Notes: generated from the sequence alone by a model not told the origin. DNA of 62,804 nt from an uncultured Collinsella sp. (GCA_900542905.1 UQPF01000013.1:1-62804); one strand, 5' to 3'; positions 34,948-44,491 are shown, counted from the first letter of the stretch. Translations and numbers: made by a program.

Positions 34948-37042
34948 CGATGAGGAAAAAGACCAGGTACGCGCTGCGTCCGACCTAGTTGCCATCGTGC
35001 AGGAAACGGTTGAGCTCAAGCCCCGCGGCCATGAGTTTTGGGGCTGCTGCCCCTTTCATGGCGAAAAGACTCCGTCCTTCCACATTATTCCCGCCACGCA
35101 GGTGTGGCATTGCTTTGGCTGCGGCGAGGGTGGCGACGTCTTCACCTATATCATGAAGCGCGAGAACCTGAGCTTTCCCGAGTCAATCCGTTATTTGGCC
35201 GATCGTGCAGGTATTGAGCTGCACGACACCGGAGATCGCCGCGAGCGCGGTACCAAGCGTGCCCGCATCTACGATCTGTGTGCCGAGACCGCCCAGTTCT
35301 ACCACACCATGCTTATGCGCGGTAAGGATGGCCGTCCACGTGAGTACTTTGCCAGCCGCGGCATGGGTGGCGACGTCTGCCGCCGCTACTGCCTGGGCTT
35401 TGCGCCGGGTCGTAATATGCTGGTGGCTCATCTGTCGCAGGCGGGCTTTACTCCGCAGGAGATGATCGACGCCAACGTTGCCGTGAGTCGAGGGCGCGGG
35501 CAGCTTGCCGACCGCTTCTACGACCGCGTGATGTTCCCCATCTTTGACGAGCAGGGTCACAACATCGCCTTTGGCGGGCGCATCATGGGTGACGGCCAAC
35601 CCAAGTACCTCAACACCGCCGAGACGAGCGTGTTCCATAAAAAGCGAAACCTCTATGGCTTTAACTGGGCCAAGGAGTTTATCGTCGCGCAGGATACGGC
35701 CATCGTGGTGGAGGGCTATACCGATTGCATCGCCTGCTGGGAGGCGGGGATCAAAAACGTTGTCGCCACGCTGGGCACCGCGCTCACGGAGCATCACGTC
35801 AAGACGCTCACCCGCTTTGCCAAGCGTATCGTGTATATGTTCGATGGCGATGCCGCGGGCCAGAAGGCCGCCCGTCGCGCGATTCAATTTATCGAGCAGG
35901 ATTCGATGGACCTGCGCTGCGTGGTGCTGCCCGACGGCAACGACCCCATGGAGTTCATCACGGCGCATGGTGGACAGGAGCTTCAGGCGCGCATCGACGC
36001 TGCCGAGCCGCTCATGGACTTTGTCTACCGTTCGCTGCAGGAGTCGAGTGACATCACCACGCCGGGCGGTCGTGCCAAGGCGCTGGAAGATGCGCTGACG
36101 CTTATCTATCCGCTGCGCGATAGCTATATGATCGATACGTACTTTATTCAGATTGCCGATCTGCTGGGTTTGGATCTGGAGGCGGTTCGCGTGAGTTCGG
36201 GTCGCGTGTTTCGCGATGTCGCCAAGCGCGAAGATGCGGAACGACGTCGTGAGCAGAACTATGAGCGCCAGCGGGCACAGGCTGAGCGCTCTGGTAGCGC
36301 GGGCGGTCGGACGTCTGGTTCGCAGGGGGCATCTCGCGGTGCTTGGGCATCGGGCGCGACGCCGCCTGTGTCCGCGCCGGTCGAAGAAGAGCCGTATGAC
36401 TACGTCCCGCTCGATGCTTACGGCGCCGCGCCCGTGGAGGTCGTCGATGACCTGCCGCCGATCGACGCGCCTGATGGTATGGGTGCTGTACCTGCGACTG
36501 ATGGTTCGGGTGCTCCGGCTGCGGCGGCGCCGATGGTTCTTACTGATCTTGAGCGTAAGTCCTTGGCAGGGGAGCGTGAGCTGCTGACCATGCTCACGAG
36601 CTACCCCGACCTGTTCCGCACGTATGCCGACCGCATCTGCTCTATCGAGTGGGTTGACCCACGTCACGAGTCCATCGCATGGGCCGTTCTGGCAACGCCG
36701 CCGGGAACCGATCCTGCAGCCTGCATGGATGCGGCGCGCTCGGTCTGTCCCGAGGCGGCAACGCTTGTGAGTGCCGGGCGCATCTCGGCGACGAGCAAGC
36801 ACCCCACCGAGACGAACATCGTGTTTATGCTCGATACGCTCGAGCTCTACACCATCAAGCGCCGCATGCGTGCCGCACAGGCCAAGCTGCGCCAGGACCG
36901 TTCGCTCGACGATGAGGCCCGTCGCGCGCTGACCGTGCAGGCCGCGCAGGATTCGCAGCGTCAACGCGAACTGCAAAAGTCGATCGGCGGCGTGGCGGAC
37001 CCGTTCCGTTTGATCGGTCTGGAGGCCGCAGACGCCGAATAG
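34940..37042 (+). CDS. dnaG: DNA primase
   Basis: The 700-residue primase makes RNA primers for replication. The start is GTG 34940, where it overlaps ribF by 8 bp; the protein then starts 'VISDEEKDQVRAASDLVAIV', as is usual. The CHC2 zinc finger is 'CCPFHGEKTPS...CFGCGEGGD' (about 34-62). The Toprim domain has 'VVEGYTDCIACW' and 'MFDGDAAGQKAA'. A Ser/Ala/Pro-rich linker (about 440-530) separates the helicase-binding C-terminal domain. Upstream of rpoD this gives the classical dnaG-rpoD order. Confidence 0.96.
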   Translation: MISDEEKDQVRAASDLVAIVQETVELKPRGHEFWGCCPFHGEKTPSFHIIPATQVWHCFGCGEGGDVFTYIMKRENLSFPESIRYLADRAGIELHDTGDRRERGTKRARIYDLCAETAQFYHTMLMRGKDGRPREYFASRGMGGDVCRRYCLGFAPGRNMLVAHLSQAGFTPQEMIDANVAVSRGRGQLADRFYDRVMFPIFDEQGHNIAFGGRIMGDGQPKYLNTAETSVFHKKRNLYGFNWAKEFIVAQDTAIVVEGYTDCIACWEAGIKNVVATLGTALTEHHVKTLTRFAKRIVYMFDGDAAGQKAARRAIQFIEQDSMDLRCVVLPDGNDPMEFITAHGGQELQARIDAAEPLMDFVYRSLQESSDITTPGGRAKALEDALTLIYPLRDSYMIDTYFIQIADLLGLDLEAVRVSSGRVFRDVAKREDAERRREQNYERQRAQAERSGSAGGRTSGSQGASRGAWASGATPPVSAPVEEEPYDYVPLDAYGAAPVEVVDDLPPIDAPDGMGAVPATDGSGAPAAAAPMVLTDLERKSLAGERELLTMLTSYPDLFRTYADRICSIEWVDPRHESIAWAVLATPPGTDPAACMDAARSVCPEAATLVSAGRISATSKHPTETNIVFMLDTLELYTIKRRMRAAQAKLRQDRSLDDEARRALTVQAAQDSQRQRELQKSIGGVADPFRLIGLEAADAE

Positions 37043-37158
37043 GCCTAGATGTTGTGGTCAACCAGCGTATTCTCGCCTATATCCTGTCCTCTTTTTGGGT
37101 ATAGACGTCGATGTGTGTGCTAAAGTATTGAGTCCTGTGGACTATGAAGGGAGAATCT

Positions 37159-38508
37159 GTGCCAAAAAAGACTGAGAGCACGGGTACTGGGCTGGAATCC
37201 TACGTTGCAAAGCTCATGGGCAACGGCTCAAACAGGACTTCGGTAACCGAGGACGAGATTCAGGTCGCCCTGAAGGATATCGATGTTTCTGACGAGCAGC
37301 TCACCGCGGTGTATTCCGCGCTGCGCAACAGCGGCATCCAGATTATCTCCGCGAGCGGTAACGACGACGCCCCCATGGACGTCGACGATGACGATAACGA
37401 TACCGATACCGACGATTTCGATGACGACGACGAGCACGATTCCGGCTCGCTTGACGATCACGAGCTCAAGATGGCCCGTCAGGCCGATGCCGAGATGGGT
37501 TCTTCCAAGAGCAAGAAGAAGCGCACCGTGCGCACGTCCCGTTCACGCTCCCGCGTGCGTGGCATCGATGCCTCCACGGTGATGCTGACCGGCGATCCGG
37601 TTCGTATGTACCTCAAGGAGATCGGCAAGGTCGACCTGCTGACCGCCTCCGAAGAGGTCGATCTGGCCATGAAGATCGAGGCCGGTCTTGAGGCCACCGA
37701 GAAGCTCGAGGCTGCCGATGCCGGTGAGCTCGAGCTCACGCGTGCCGAGATGCGTCGTCTTACGCGCATTGAGAACGTTGGCCTCGAAGCCAAGCAGGCG
37801 CTCATCAGCGCAAACCTGCGCCTGGTTGTCTCCATCGCCAAGCGCTATGTCGGCCGCGGCATGCTGTTCCTTGACCTGATCCAGGAGGGCAACCTCGGTC
37901 TGATTCGCGCCGTCGAGAAGTTCGACTACCAGAAGGGCTTCAAGTTCTCCACGTACGCCACGTGGTGGATCCGTCAGGCCATTACGCGCGCTATCGCCGA
38001 CCAGGCCCGTACCATCCGTATTCCCGTTCATATGGTCGAGACTATCAACAAGCTCGTCCGCGTGCAGCGCCAGCTCCTTCAGGATCTGGGTCGCGACCCG
38101 ACCCCCGAGGAGATTGGTGCCGAGATGGACATGAGCGCCGACCGCGTCCGCGAGATCCAGAAGATCTCGCAGGAGCCCGTGTCGCTCGAGACCCCCATCG
38201 GCGAGGAAGAGGATTCCCAGCTGGGCGACTTCATCGAGGACTCCCAGGCTATCGTTCCGCCCGATGCTGCCAGCTTCTCCATGCTGCAGGAGCAGCTCAC
38301 CCAGGTGCTCGACTCGCTTGCCGATCGTGAGCGCAAGGTTATCGAGCTGCGCTTTGGCCTTGTCGACGGGCATCCCCGCACGCTCGAGGAAGTCGGCCGC
38401 GAGTTTGGCGTCACGCGCGAGCGTATCCGCCAGATCGAGTCCAAGACCTTGGCCAAGCTCCGCCACCCGAGCCGCAGCAGCAAGCTCAAAGACTATATCG
38501 AAAGCTAG
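37159..38508 (+). CDS. rpoD: primary sigma factor RpoD (SigA)
   Basis: The start GTG 37159 is preferred because AAGGGAGA lies 4 nt before it; an ATG at 37144 is in frame (449 residues from GTG). Residues 1-130 are acidic and low-complexity (runs of Asp), then come region 1.2 ('DPVRMYLKEIGKV'), region 2 ('LRLVVSIAKRYVGRGMLF' and 'KFSTYATWWIRQAI'), region 3 and region 4 ('LEEVGREFGVTRERIRQIE'). These are those of a housekeeping sigma-70. It has its own leader of 115 bp after dnaG and a terminator behind it. Confidence 0.97.
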   Translation: MPKKTESTGTGLESYVAKLMGNGSNRTSVTEDEIQVALKDIDVSDEQLTAVYSALRNSGIQIISASGNDDAPMDVDDDDNDTDTDDFDDDDEHDSGSLDDHELKMARQADAEMGSSKSKKKRTVRTSRSRSRVRGIDASTVMLTGDPVRMYLKEIGKVDLLTASEEVDLAMKIEAGLEATEKLEAADAGELELTRAEMRRLTRIENVGLEAKQALISANLRLVVSIAKRYVGRGMLFLDLIQEGNLGLIRAVEKFDYQKGFKFSTYATWWIRQAITRAIADQARTIRIPVHMVETINKLVRVQRQLLQDLGRDPTPEEIGAEMDMSADRVREIQKISQEPVSLETPIGEEEDSQLGDFIEDSQAIVPPDAASFSMLQEQLTQVLDSLADRERKVIELRFGLVDGHPRTLEEVGREFGVTRERIRQIESKTLAKLRHPSRSSKLKDYIES

Positions 38509-38517
38509 TCAAGCAAG

Positions 38518-38551
38518 AAGCGCCCTCAAGCACATCCGCTTGGGGGCGCTT
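38518..38551 (+). terminator. rpoD terminator
   Basis: AAGCGCCC pairs with GGGCGCTT, extended by CAAGC/GCTTG, followed by a short TTC run. Confidence 0.75.
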
Positions 38552-38558
38552 TCATGTG

Positions 38559-38582
38559 GTCATTGGGGACGTCCCCAATGAC
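38559..38582. repeat. 24-bp perfect palindrome
   Basis: Half-site GTCATTGGGGAC is followed directly by its reverse complement, without a loop. It lies between the rpoD terminator and the tRNA promoter, 28 bp upstream of the -35 box, where it could be an operator or a repeat element. Confidence 0.7.
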
Positions 38583-38610
38583 TAGGTCGGAAAAAATCTC
38601 AAAAAAGTTC

Positions 38611-38638
38611 TTGCCCTAAGCTGATTCGTCCGTATAAT
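38611..38638 (+). promoter_or_regulatory. tRNA-Asn promoter
   Basis: TTGCCC (38611-38616) and a perfect TATAAT (38633-38638) are 16 bp apart; transcription would begin some 25 bp before the tRNA. Confidence 0.8.
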
Positions 38639-38668
38639 AAACTTCGTTGCTTGAGAGCACGCACCTAT

Positions 38669-38743
38669 TCCTCGGTAGCTCAATGGTAGAGCACGCGGCT
38701 GTTAACCGCGCTGTTGTAGGTTCGAGTCCTACCCGGGGAGCCA
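38669..38743 (+). tRNA. tRNA-Asn (GTT), copy 1
   Basis: The 75-nt sequence folds into a cloverleaf: acceptor TCCTCGG/CCGGGGA, anticodon stem CGCGG/CCGCG with loop CTGTTAA (anticodon GTT at 38701-38703), and TTCGAGTCC in the T arm. The 3' CCA is encoded. Confidence 0.97.
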
Positions 38744-38752
38744 GAATTTCTC

Positions 38753-38774
38753 AGCCCATTCAGCTGGGCTTTTA
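38753..38774 (+). terminator. hairpin between the two tRNA genes
   Basis: AGCCCA/TGGGCT is followed by TTTTAAA. It may end part of the transcripts after copy 1 or act as a processing signal. Confidence 0.5.
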
Positions 38775-38777
38775 AAT

Positions 38778-38852
38778 TCCTCGGTAGCTCAATGGTAGAG
38801 CACGCGGCTGTTAACCGCGCTGTTGTAGGTTCGAGTCCTACCCGGGGAGCCA
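38778..38852 (+). tRNA. tRNA-Asn (GTT), copy 2
   Basis: It is identical over all 75 nt to copy 1, including the encoded CCA; the spacer of 34 bp differs from the other flanks. It is a recent or homogenised duplication. Confidence 0.97.
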
Positions 38853-38860
38853 GGTTGTAA

Positions 38861-38888
38861 AACCCGTCGCTTATGCGGCGGGTTTTTT
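38861..38888 (+). terminator. tRNA operon terminator
   Basis: AACCCGTCGC/GCGGCGGGTT with a TTAT loop is followed by TTTT. Confidence 0.9.
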
Positions 38889-39046
38889 AATGCAGCGACC
38901 ACTTGACTCGAACGTTGCCATATCAACATTTCGTGTCGAGGATGTAATCCCGCGACCCACCACCTCAACATGGCGCGGTCGTTGTAGAATATTGCAATGA
39001 TTGCTCCCACGACATGGTGCCGCGAGCACCAGATAAGGAGATTCTT

Positions 39047-39403
39047 GTGTCTGAGACCATTAACGGCAGCCTGAGCGTCTCGAACGACGTTATTGCCGAT
39101 ATTGCCGGTTATGCCGCGATGACGTGCTACGGCGTTGTCGGAATGGCTGAGCAGCTCCAGGGCGCCGAGAGCGTGCGCCTGCTTGCCGGCCAGCGCCTCC
39201 GCAAGGGCGTGCTTGTCTCCGCCGACGAGAACGGCCTTACGGTCGATCTTCACGTCGTGCTCGAGAACGGCGTCAACATGAAGTCCGTCTGCCACAATCT
39301 TTCGAGCTCCGTTGCCTTCACCCTGCAGGAGATCGCCCAGATCGATCCCGCCAGCCTTAAGATCGGCATCCATATCGACGCGCTCAAGAGCCGTCTGAAC
39401 TAG
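39047..39403 (+). CDS. Asp23/Gls24 family envelope stress protein
   Basis: The 118-residue protein starts at GTG 39047 after AAGGAG. The whole protein is an Asp23 domain, with 'YAAMTCYGVVGMAEQLQGAE' and 'VSADENGLTVDLHVVLENG'. In Firmicutes the yloU homologue lies, as here, directly before the DAK2-domain gene. It probably attaches to the envelope or helps the next gene's product; the molecular role is unknown. Confidence 0.88.
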   Translation: MSETINGSLSVSNDVIADIAGYAAMTCYGVVGMAEQLQGAESVRLLAGQRLRKGVLVSADENGLTVDLHVVLENGVNMKSVCHNLSSSVAFTLQEIAQIDPASLKIGIHIDALKSRLN

Positions 39404-39430
39404 CATCCGAAAACGGAGATTCAAATACCC

Positions 39431-41092
39431 ATGATTGCAAAGACCATTCGCACCTGTTTTCCGATCGCTGCGGCTGCCGTTTCCGACAAGGCCGAGGAGA
39501 TCAACAAGCTCAACGTCTTCCCCGTGCCCGACGGCGACACCGGCACCAACATGTCGCTCACGCTCGCCTCGGTGACCAAGGAGCTCTCCGCCCTTCCCGC
39601 CGATGCCGACATGGAGGCCATTGCCGGCGCCATCACCCACGGCTCCCTGATGGGCGCCCGCGGTAACTCCGGCGTCATTACCTCGCAGATCCTGCGCGGC
39701 GTGGCCGAGGGCCTTGTCTCCGCCGACGAGCCCATTACGTCCGCCAACATCGCCTTCGCCTTCCGTCGTGCCGTCAAGGTGGCCTTCCAGGCCGTCCGCA
39801 AGCCCATCGAGGGCACGATCCTCACGGTGCTGCGCGATGTCTCGACCAAGGCCGACGAGTGCGAAAAGAAGAAGTTCTCGGCCGAGGATGCGCTCGACGC
39901 TATCGTCGTCGAGGCCTACCAGTCCGTCGCACGCACGCCCGACCTGCTGCCCGTCCTCAAAGAGAACGGCGTGGTCGACTCCGGCGCCTTCGGCTTTGCC
40001 ATCTTCCTGGAGAACTTTGTGGCTGCAGCACTTGGTCGCAGCACCGTTGTCGAGGATTTCTCCGCTACGTTCGATTCCGCTGGCTCTGCACGCGATGCCG
40101 CTCTTGGCCGCGTTGAGATCGAGGCCAACGACGATTGGGAGGGCTCGGAGTTCCGCTACTGCAACGAGTTCCTCTTTAAGGCCGACGCCCCGTTTGACGA
40201 GGATGAGTGCCTTAAGTTCCTGGGTTCCATGGGCGACTGTGAGCTACTCGTGGGCGCCTACCCCGATTACAAGATCCACGTGCACTCCAACACCCCCAAC
40301 CTGGTGCTCGAGCACATGCTTCAGCTTGGTCAGATCTACGAGGTCTTTATCCACAACATGGAGATGGAGGCCCACGACCGTACCGCCAAGATTCATGAGG
40401 ACCAGGAAAAGGCCGCCGAGCCCGCCAAGGCGCTGGGCTTTGTCGCCGTTGCCGCTGGGTCCGGCGAGGCAGACATCCTCAAGTCCCTCGGCGTCGACGT
40501 GATCGTGTCGGGTGGTCAGACCATGAACCCCTCGACTGCAGACCTGCTGGGCGCTGTTGACCAGGTCAACGCGACCTCGGTCATCATCCTGCCCAACAAC
40601 GGCAACATCCGCATGGCCGCTGAGGCCGCTGCCTCAGCCTGCACCGACAAGAAGGTCGCCGTCGTTCCCACCAAGACCGTTCCGCAGGCCTTCTCCGCGC
40701 TGTTCGCGGTCCTGCCCGATTCCGAGCTCGAGGATGCCGTCGCCGCTATGGTCGACGCCATCAGCGAGGTCCGCGATGGCGAGGTCACCCGCGCCGTGCG
40801 CGACTCCAGCGCCTCCGACGGTTCGCCAATTCACTCCGGTGACGTCATGGGCATCATTGCCGGCTCCATCGATGTGGTCGGCTCCGACGTGAAGCAGGTC
40901 ACGCTCGATTGCATCAACCGCATGCAGGAGGAAGAGGAGGGCGACGCGCTGACGATTCTGGCCGGCGAGGAGCTGTCCGACGAGGCCTTCCAGGAGATCG
41001 TCGACGCTATCGAGGAGGCTCAGCCCGACCTGGAGATCGACGCCCATCGTGGCGAGCAGCCGCTCTATCCCGTGATCTTCTCGATCGAGTAG
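39431..41092 (+). CDS. fakA: DAK2-domain protein, FakA-like fatty-acid kinase
   Basis: The 553-residue protein has an N-terminal DAK2 (dihydroxyacetone-kinase-type, ATP-binding) domain with 'NVFPVPDGDTGTNMSLT' and 'ITHGSLMGARGNSGVI'. A central domain follows (about 200-310, 'HVHSNTPN') and a C-terminal domain with 'DVIVSGGQTMNPSTADLL'. In Gram-positives FakA phosphorylates fatty acids bound to a FakB (DegV) partner; no degV gene is in the window. It is placed between asp23 and recG, as in Bacillus (yloU-yloV-recG). Confidence 0.88.
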   Translation: MIAKTIRTCFPIAAAAVSDKAEEINKLNVFPVPDGDTGTNMSLTLASVTKELSALPADADMEAIAGAITHGSLMGARGNSGVITSQILRGVAEGLVSADEPITSANIAFAFRRAVKVAFQAVRKPIEGTILTVLRDVSTKADECEKKKFSAEDALDAIVVEAYQSVARTPDLLPVLKENGVVDSGAFGFAIFLENFVAAALGRSTVVEDFSATFDSAGSARDAALGRVEIEANDDWEGSEFRYCNEFLFKADAPFDEDECLKFLGSMGDCELLVGAYPDYKIHVHSNTPNLVLEHMLQLGQIYEVFIHNMEMEAHDRTAKIHEDQEKAAEPAKALGFVAVAAGSGEADILKSLGVDVIVSGGQTMNPSTADLLGAVDQVNATSVIILPNNGNIRMAAEAAASACTDKKVAVVPTKTVPQAFSALFAVLPDSELEDAVAAMVDAISEVRDGEVTRAVRDSSASDGSPIHSGDVMGIIAGSIDVVGSDVKQVTLDCINRMQEEEEGDALTILAGEELSDEAFQEIVDAIEEAQPDLEIDAHRGEQPLYPVIFSIE

Positions 41093-41102
41093 GCATCTGC
41101 CC

Positions 41103-43280
41103 ATGTCCGAGCTCTGCTCCGTGCCGCGCGTCTCGGATCGCTTTGCCCAGAGCAATGCGCTCGACGAGGATATCGCGCGACTCAAATATGTTTCGGGTAA
41201 ACGTGAGGAGGCCCTTCGCCGTCTGGGAATTCGGACGGTGGGGGACCTCCTTCTCCATATCCCTCATCGATACCTGGACTTTACGCGCTCCTGGTCCATC
41301 GAGATGGCGCCCATCGGTACCGTGTGCACCATCATCGCCACGGTCGACCGTATCGTTCAAAAGAAGCCGCGTCCGCGCATGCAGGTGACCGAGGTCTCAC
41401 TCGTTGACGAGACGGGCGTGCTGCAGGTCGCCTTTTTCCGTCAGCCTTGGATTGCCCAGCAGCTTAAGCAGGGCGACCGCCTGGCCGTGATGGGCAAGGT
41501 CGAGTTTGCCTACGGTTTTAAGCAGATGGCCTCGCCGCACTTTGAAAAGCTTGATGACGGGCGTGCTGCGGGCACCATTTTGCCGGTCCATTATGTGAGT
41601 GACGGCGTGAGCCAGGCATGGATGCGCCGCATCGTAAGTGGCGCGCTCGAGGTCGTCGGCAATCCCTTCGACCCGATTCCCGCACGCTTGCGCGTTAAAC
41701 GTCGCCTGATGAGCGATGCTCGTGCGCTTCGATCGATCCACTTTCCTTCGAGCATGGCTGAGCGCGATATCGCGCGCGCACGGCTTGCCTACGAGGAGTG
41801 CCTCTACCTGCAGCTGGCGCTGCGCCTGCGCAACGACGGCAGCCTGGTCGATGTGGTGCCCTACGCCCACGCCGCGGGCGAGCACCTGGCCGCGCTTAAG
41901 CAGGCCCTTCCGTTTTCGCTGAGCGACGAGCAGGAGGCCGCGTTCCAAGATATCCTGCGCGATATGTGCGATGGCGGGCGCGTGATGAACCGCCTGCTGC
42001 TGGGCGATGTCGGTACCGGTAAGACCGCCGTTGCCGCCTGCGCGCTGGCTGTGGCTGCCGATAGCGGCACGCAGGCCTGCGTTATGGCGCCCACGGGCGT
42101 GCTGGCGCGTCAATATGCCGATAAGACCGGCCCCTTGCTCTTGCAGGCTGGCATGACCTGGGCGCTCCTGACGGGCGCCACGCCGGCGGCCGAGCGCGAG
42201 CGGATCCATGCCCAGCTGGAATCGGGCGAGCTCGATGTCCTCTTTGGCACCCACGCGGTGCTTTCGGATAACGTGGCGTTTAAGCATCTGTCGCTCGTGG
42301 TCATCGATGAGCAGCACCGGTTTGGCGTCGGCCAACGCAACGCCCTGCGTGCGAAGGGCCCTGGTGCCGATCTGCTCGTTATGACGGCAACGCCCATCCC
42401 ACGTACGCTGGCGCTTTCGGTCTACGGCGATCTGGACACGAGCATCATCCGCCATCGGCCCGTCCCTGGCGCTGGCGTGACGACACGCGTGCTTACCGAG
42501 TCGAGCCGCGACCTTGCCTATGGCGCCATCCGCGAGGCGCATGAAAAGGGTCAGCAGGCCTACGTGATTTGCCCGCTCGTGGAGCCGAGCGACTCGGCCG
42601 ATGAGCTTGAGGATGTGCCCGGTATCGTCCGTGACGACGAGGGTCGCGTAACCGTGCCCGTGCCGCTGCACGATACGGCAACCGAGCTCGACCGCCTACG
42701 CCTGGCGTTGCCGGGGCTTACCATCGAGCGTCTTCACGGCCGCATGCCGGCGGGGGAGAAGGATCGCGTGATCGACGCCTTCAAGCGCGGCGAGATCGAC
42801 GTGCTCGTTTCGACCACGGTGGTCGAGGTGGGCGTCGACGTGCCCAACGCCACCGTCATGGTCATCGAGAACGGTGAGCGCTTTGGCTTGGCGGCCCTGC
42901 ACCAGCTGCGCGGCCGCGTGGGCCGCGGCAGCGTGTCGGGCACCTGCCTGGTCATGACGCACTCCAAGGGCAACGGCGGCGCTTCGGCGGCGCAAGACCG
43001 TCTCCAGTCGCTCGAAAAGACCTCGGACGGCTTTACGCTCGCCCAGATGGACCTTCGTCTGCGCCACGAGGGCGAAATCCTGGGGTACCGCCAGCATGGC
43101 GGTGTGACTCTGCGCTTTGTCGACCTGGATGCCGACGAGGAGCTGATCGAGTGGGCCCATTTGGACGCGGTCGAGCTCTTGCGGTATGCTTGCAACCTTG
43201 ACTCCGTGGCGACGCGCCCCCTGCGCGATGCGGTCGCCATGCGATATCGACACATTTTTAAGGAGGTCAGCGGAGGATGA
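41103..43280 (+). CDS. recG: ATP-dependent DNA helicase RecG
   Basis: The 725-residue helicase remodels stalled forks and branched DNA. An N-terminal wedge (OB fold) occupies about 1-250. Helicase motifs are I 'LLGDVGTGKTAVA', DEQH box 'VIDEQHRFGV', III 'MTATPIPRTLA', 'VEVGVDVPNATVMVIE' and VI 'QLRGRVGRG'. It is followed by rsmD with 4 bp overlap. Confidence 0.96.
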   Translation: MSELCSVPRVSDRFAQSNALDEDIARLKYVSGKREEALRRLGIRTVGDLLLHIPHRYLDFTRSWSIEMAPIGTVCTIIATVDRIVQKKPRPRMQVTEVSLVDETGVLQVAFFRQPWIAQQLKQGDRLAVMGKVEFAYGFKQMASPHFEKLDDGRAAGTILPVHYVSDGVSQAWMRRIVSGALEVVGNPFDPIPARLRVKRRLMSDARALRSIHFPSSMAERDIARARLAYEECLYLQLALRLRNDGSLVDVVPYAHAAGEHLAALKQALPFSLSDEQEAAFQDILRDMCDGGRVMNRLLLGDVGTGKTAVAACALAVAADSGTQACVMAPTGVLARQYADKTGPLLLQAGMTWALLTGATPAAERERIHAQLESGELDVLFGTHAVLSDNVAFKHLSLVVIDEQHRFGVGQRNALRAKGPGADLLVMTATPIPRTLALSVYGDLDTSIIRHRPVPGAGVTTRVLTESSRDLAYGAIREAHEKGQQAYVICPLVEPSDSADELEDVPGIVRDDEGRVTVPVPLHDTATELDRLRLALPGLTIERLHGRMPAGEKDRVIDAFKRGEIDVLVSTTVVEVGVDVPNATVMVIENGERFGLAALHQLRGRVGRGSVSGTCLVMTHSKGNGGASAAQDRLQSLEKTSDGFTLAQMDLRLRHEGEILGYRQHGGVTLRFVDLDADEELIEWAHLDAVELLRYACNLDSVATRPLRDAVAMRYRHIFKEVSGG

Positions 43281-43933
43281 GAATCATCGGCGGCGAATGG
43301 CGCGGTCGTAAGATCGAGGAGCCCCGTGGTCGCGATGTCACCCGCCCCACGACCGATCGCGTGCGCGAGGCATGCGCATCTATGGTCATGTCGGCATTTG
43401 ACTTCGATCTGGACGAGGTCCGCGTGCTGGACGCCTTTGGCGGCTCCGGCGCCTTAGGGTTAGAGATGCTCTCACGTGGCGCCCGCTCGCTCACGACGTT
43501 CGAGATCGATCGGAATGCCGCGCGGCTCATTACCAAGAATATCGAGTCGCTCTGCCGTGACCGTGCGCGTTGGCGCGTGGTAACGGGCGACATGCTGGCG
43601 AGCGCCTCGCGCGGTCGTGTGCCGGGCGGCCCCTTTGATCTGGTCCTGCTCGACCCGCCCTATGCTTTTGGTGCCGAGCCGGTCGAGATACTGCTGCAGA
43701 ACCTGGCTCAGCAGGGTCTGCTTGCACCTGGCGCTTATGCCCTGTTTGAGCATGCCGCCGCTGATGCGGGCGCGCATCCGGCAGGCTTTGAGATCGTGCG
43801 CGAGAAGCGCTACGGCATTACCTCGGTCGACCTGCTTCGTTGGGTCGGCGATGACGATGGTGAGGAAGATTGCGCCGGCACCGATGCTCACAACACCGAT
43901 GCCATGACGGTTCAGGAGAACGCCTATGAGTGA
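43277..43933 (+). CDS. rsmD: 16S rRNA (guanine-966 N2)-methyltransferase RsmD
   Basis: The 218-residue class I methyltransferase starts 'MRIIGGEWRGRKIEEP', as in the family. The SAM-binding motif is 'VLDAFGGSGALGLEML', and the catalytic motif is 'LLDPPYAF' (the D-P-P-Y of N-methyltransferases). The last 30 residues are variable. Two overlaps tie it to recG and coaD. Confidence 0.94.
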   Translation: MRIIGGEWRGRKIEEPRGRDVTRPTTDRVREACASMVMSAFDFDLDEVRVLDAFGGSGALGLEMLSRGARSLTTFEIDRNAARLITKNIESLCRDRARWRVVTGDMLASASRGRVPGGPFDLVLLDPPYAFGAEPVEILLQNLAQQGLLAPGAYALFEHAAADAGAHPAGFEIVREKRYGITSVDLLRWVGDDDGEEDCAGTDAHNTDAMTVQENAYE

Positions 43934-44423
43934 CACCATCAACCGCGTGATCGTCCCGGGCACCTTCGATCCCATCACGTTTGGCCATATCGACGTCATC
44001 CGCCGCGCCCGCCGCATCTTTCCCAGCGTGATCGTCGCTGTCGCCGAGTCGCAGGGTAAAAACGGTGTGGGCACCACGTTTATGCTGGATGAGCGCGTGG
44101 CGCTGGCTCGTGAGGCGCTCGGTGATATCGACGGCGTCGAGGTCCTGCCCTTTACCGGCCTCTTGGTCGACTTCGCTCGCGAGCAGGGGGCGGGGGCCGT
44201 GGTCAAGGGCCTGCGCGCCATGACCGACTTTGAGTACGAGCTGCAGCAGGCAGACCTCAACTATCGCTTGGATAACGAGCTGGAGTCCATCTTTGTCATG
44301 AGTGCGCCGCAGTACGGCTATATCTCGAGTTCGGTCGTTCGCCAGATCGCCTCGCTCGGCAGCGATGTATCGACGTTTGTCCCGCCCAACGTGGTCGAAG
44401 CGCTCAGACACCGCTTTTCGTGA
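43926..44423 (+). CDS. coaD: phosphopantetheine adenylyltransferase
   Basis: The 165-residue enzyme makes dephospho-CoA from 4'-phosphopantetheine and ATP. The nucleotidyltransferase signature 'PGTFDPITFGHIDVI' and C-terminal 'ISSSVVRQIASLG' are diagnostic. CAGGAG lies before the ATG. It overlaps rsmD by 8 bp, the usual pairing. Confidence 0.96.
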   Translation: MSDTINRVIVPGTFDPITFGHIDVIRRARRIFPSVIVAVAESQGKNGVGTTFMLDERVALAREALGDIDGVEVLPFTGLLVDFAREQGAGAVVKGLRAMTDFEYELQQADLNYRLDNELESIFVMSAPQYGYISSSVVRQIASLGSDVSTFVPPNVVEALRHRFS

Positions 44424-44450
44424 CGTTTTTTATTGCCTGGTGGCATGTGG

Positions 44451-44456
44451 TAAACT
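44451..44456 (+). promoter_or_regulatory. candidate extended -10 box upstream of the SepIVA-like gene
   Basis: TGG precedes TAAACT, giving an extended -10 (TGn) without a clear -35. It would start a transcript about 30 nt before the ATG at 44492. Confidence 0.4.
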
Positions 44457-44491
44457 AGCACGATGATATGTTACCTATGAAAGGAGACCGG

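Noticed and set aside
38669..38852. tRNA-linked integration site
   Set aside because: The duplicate is a complete tRNA gene, and no integrase or att-type fragment is next to it.
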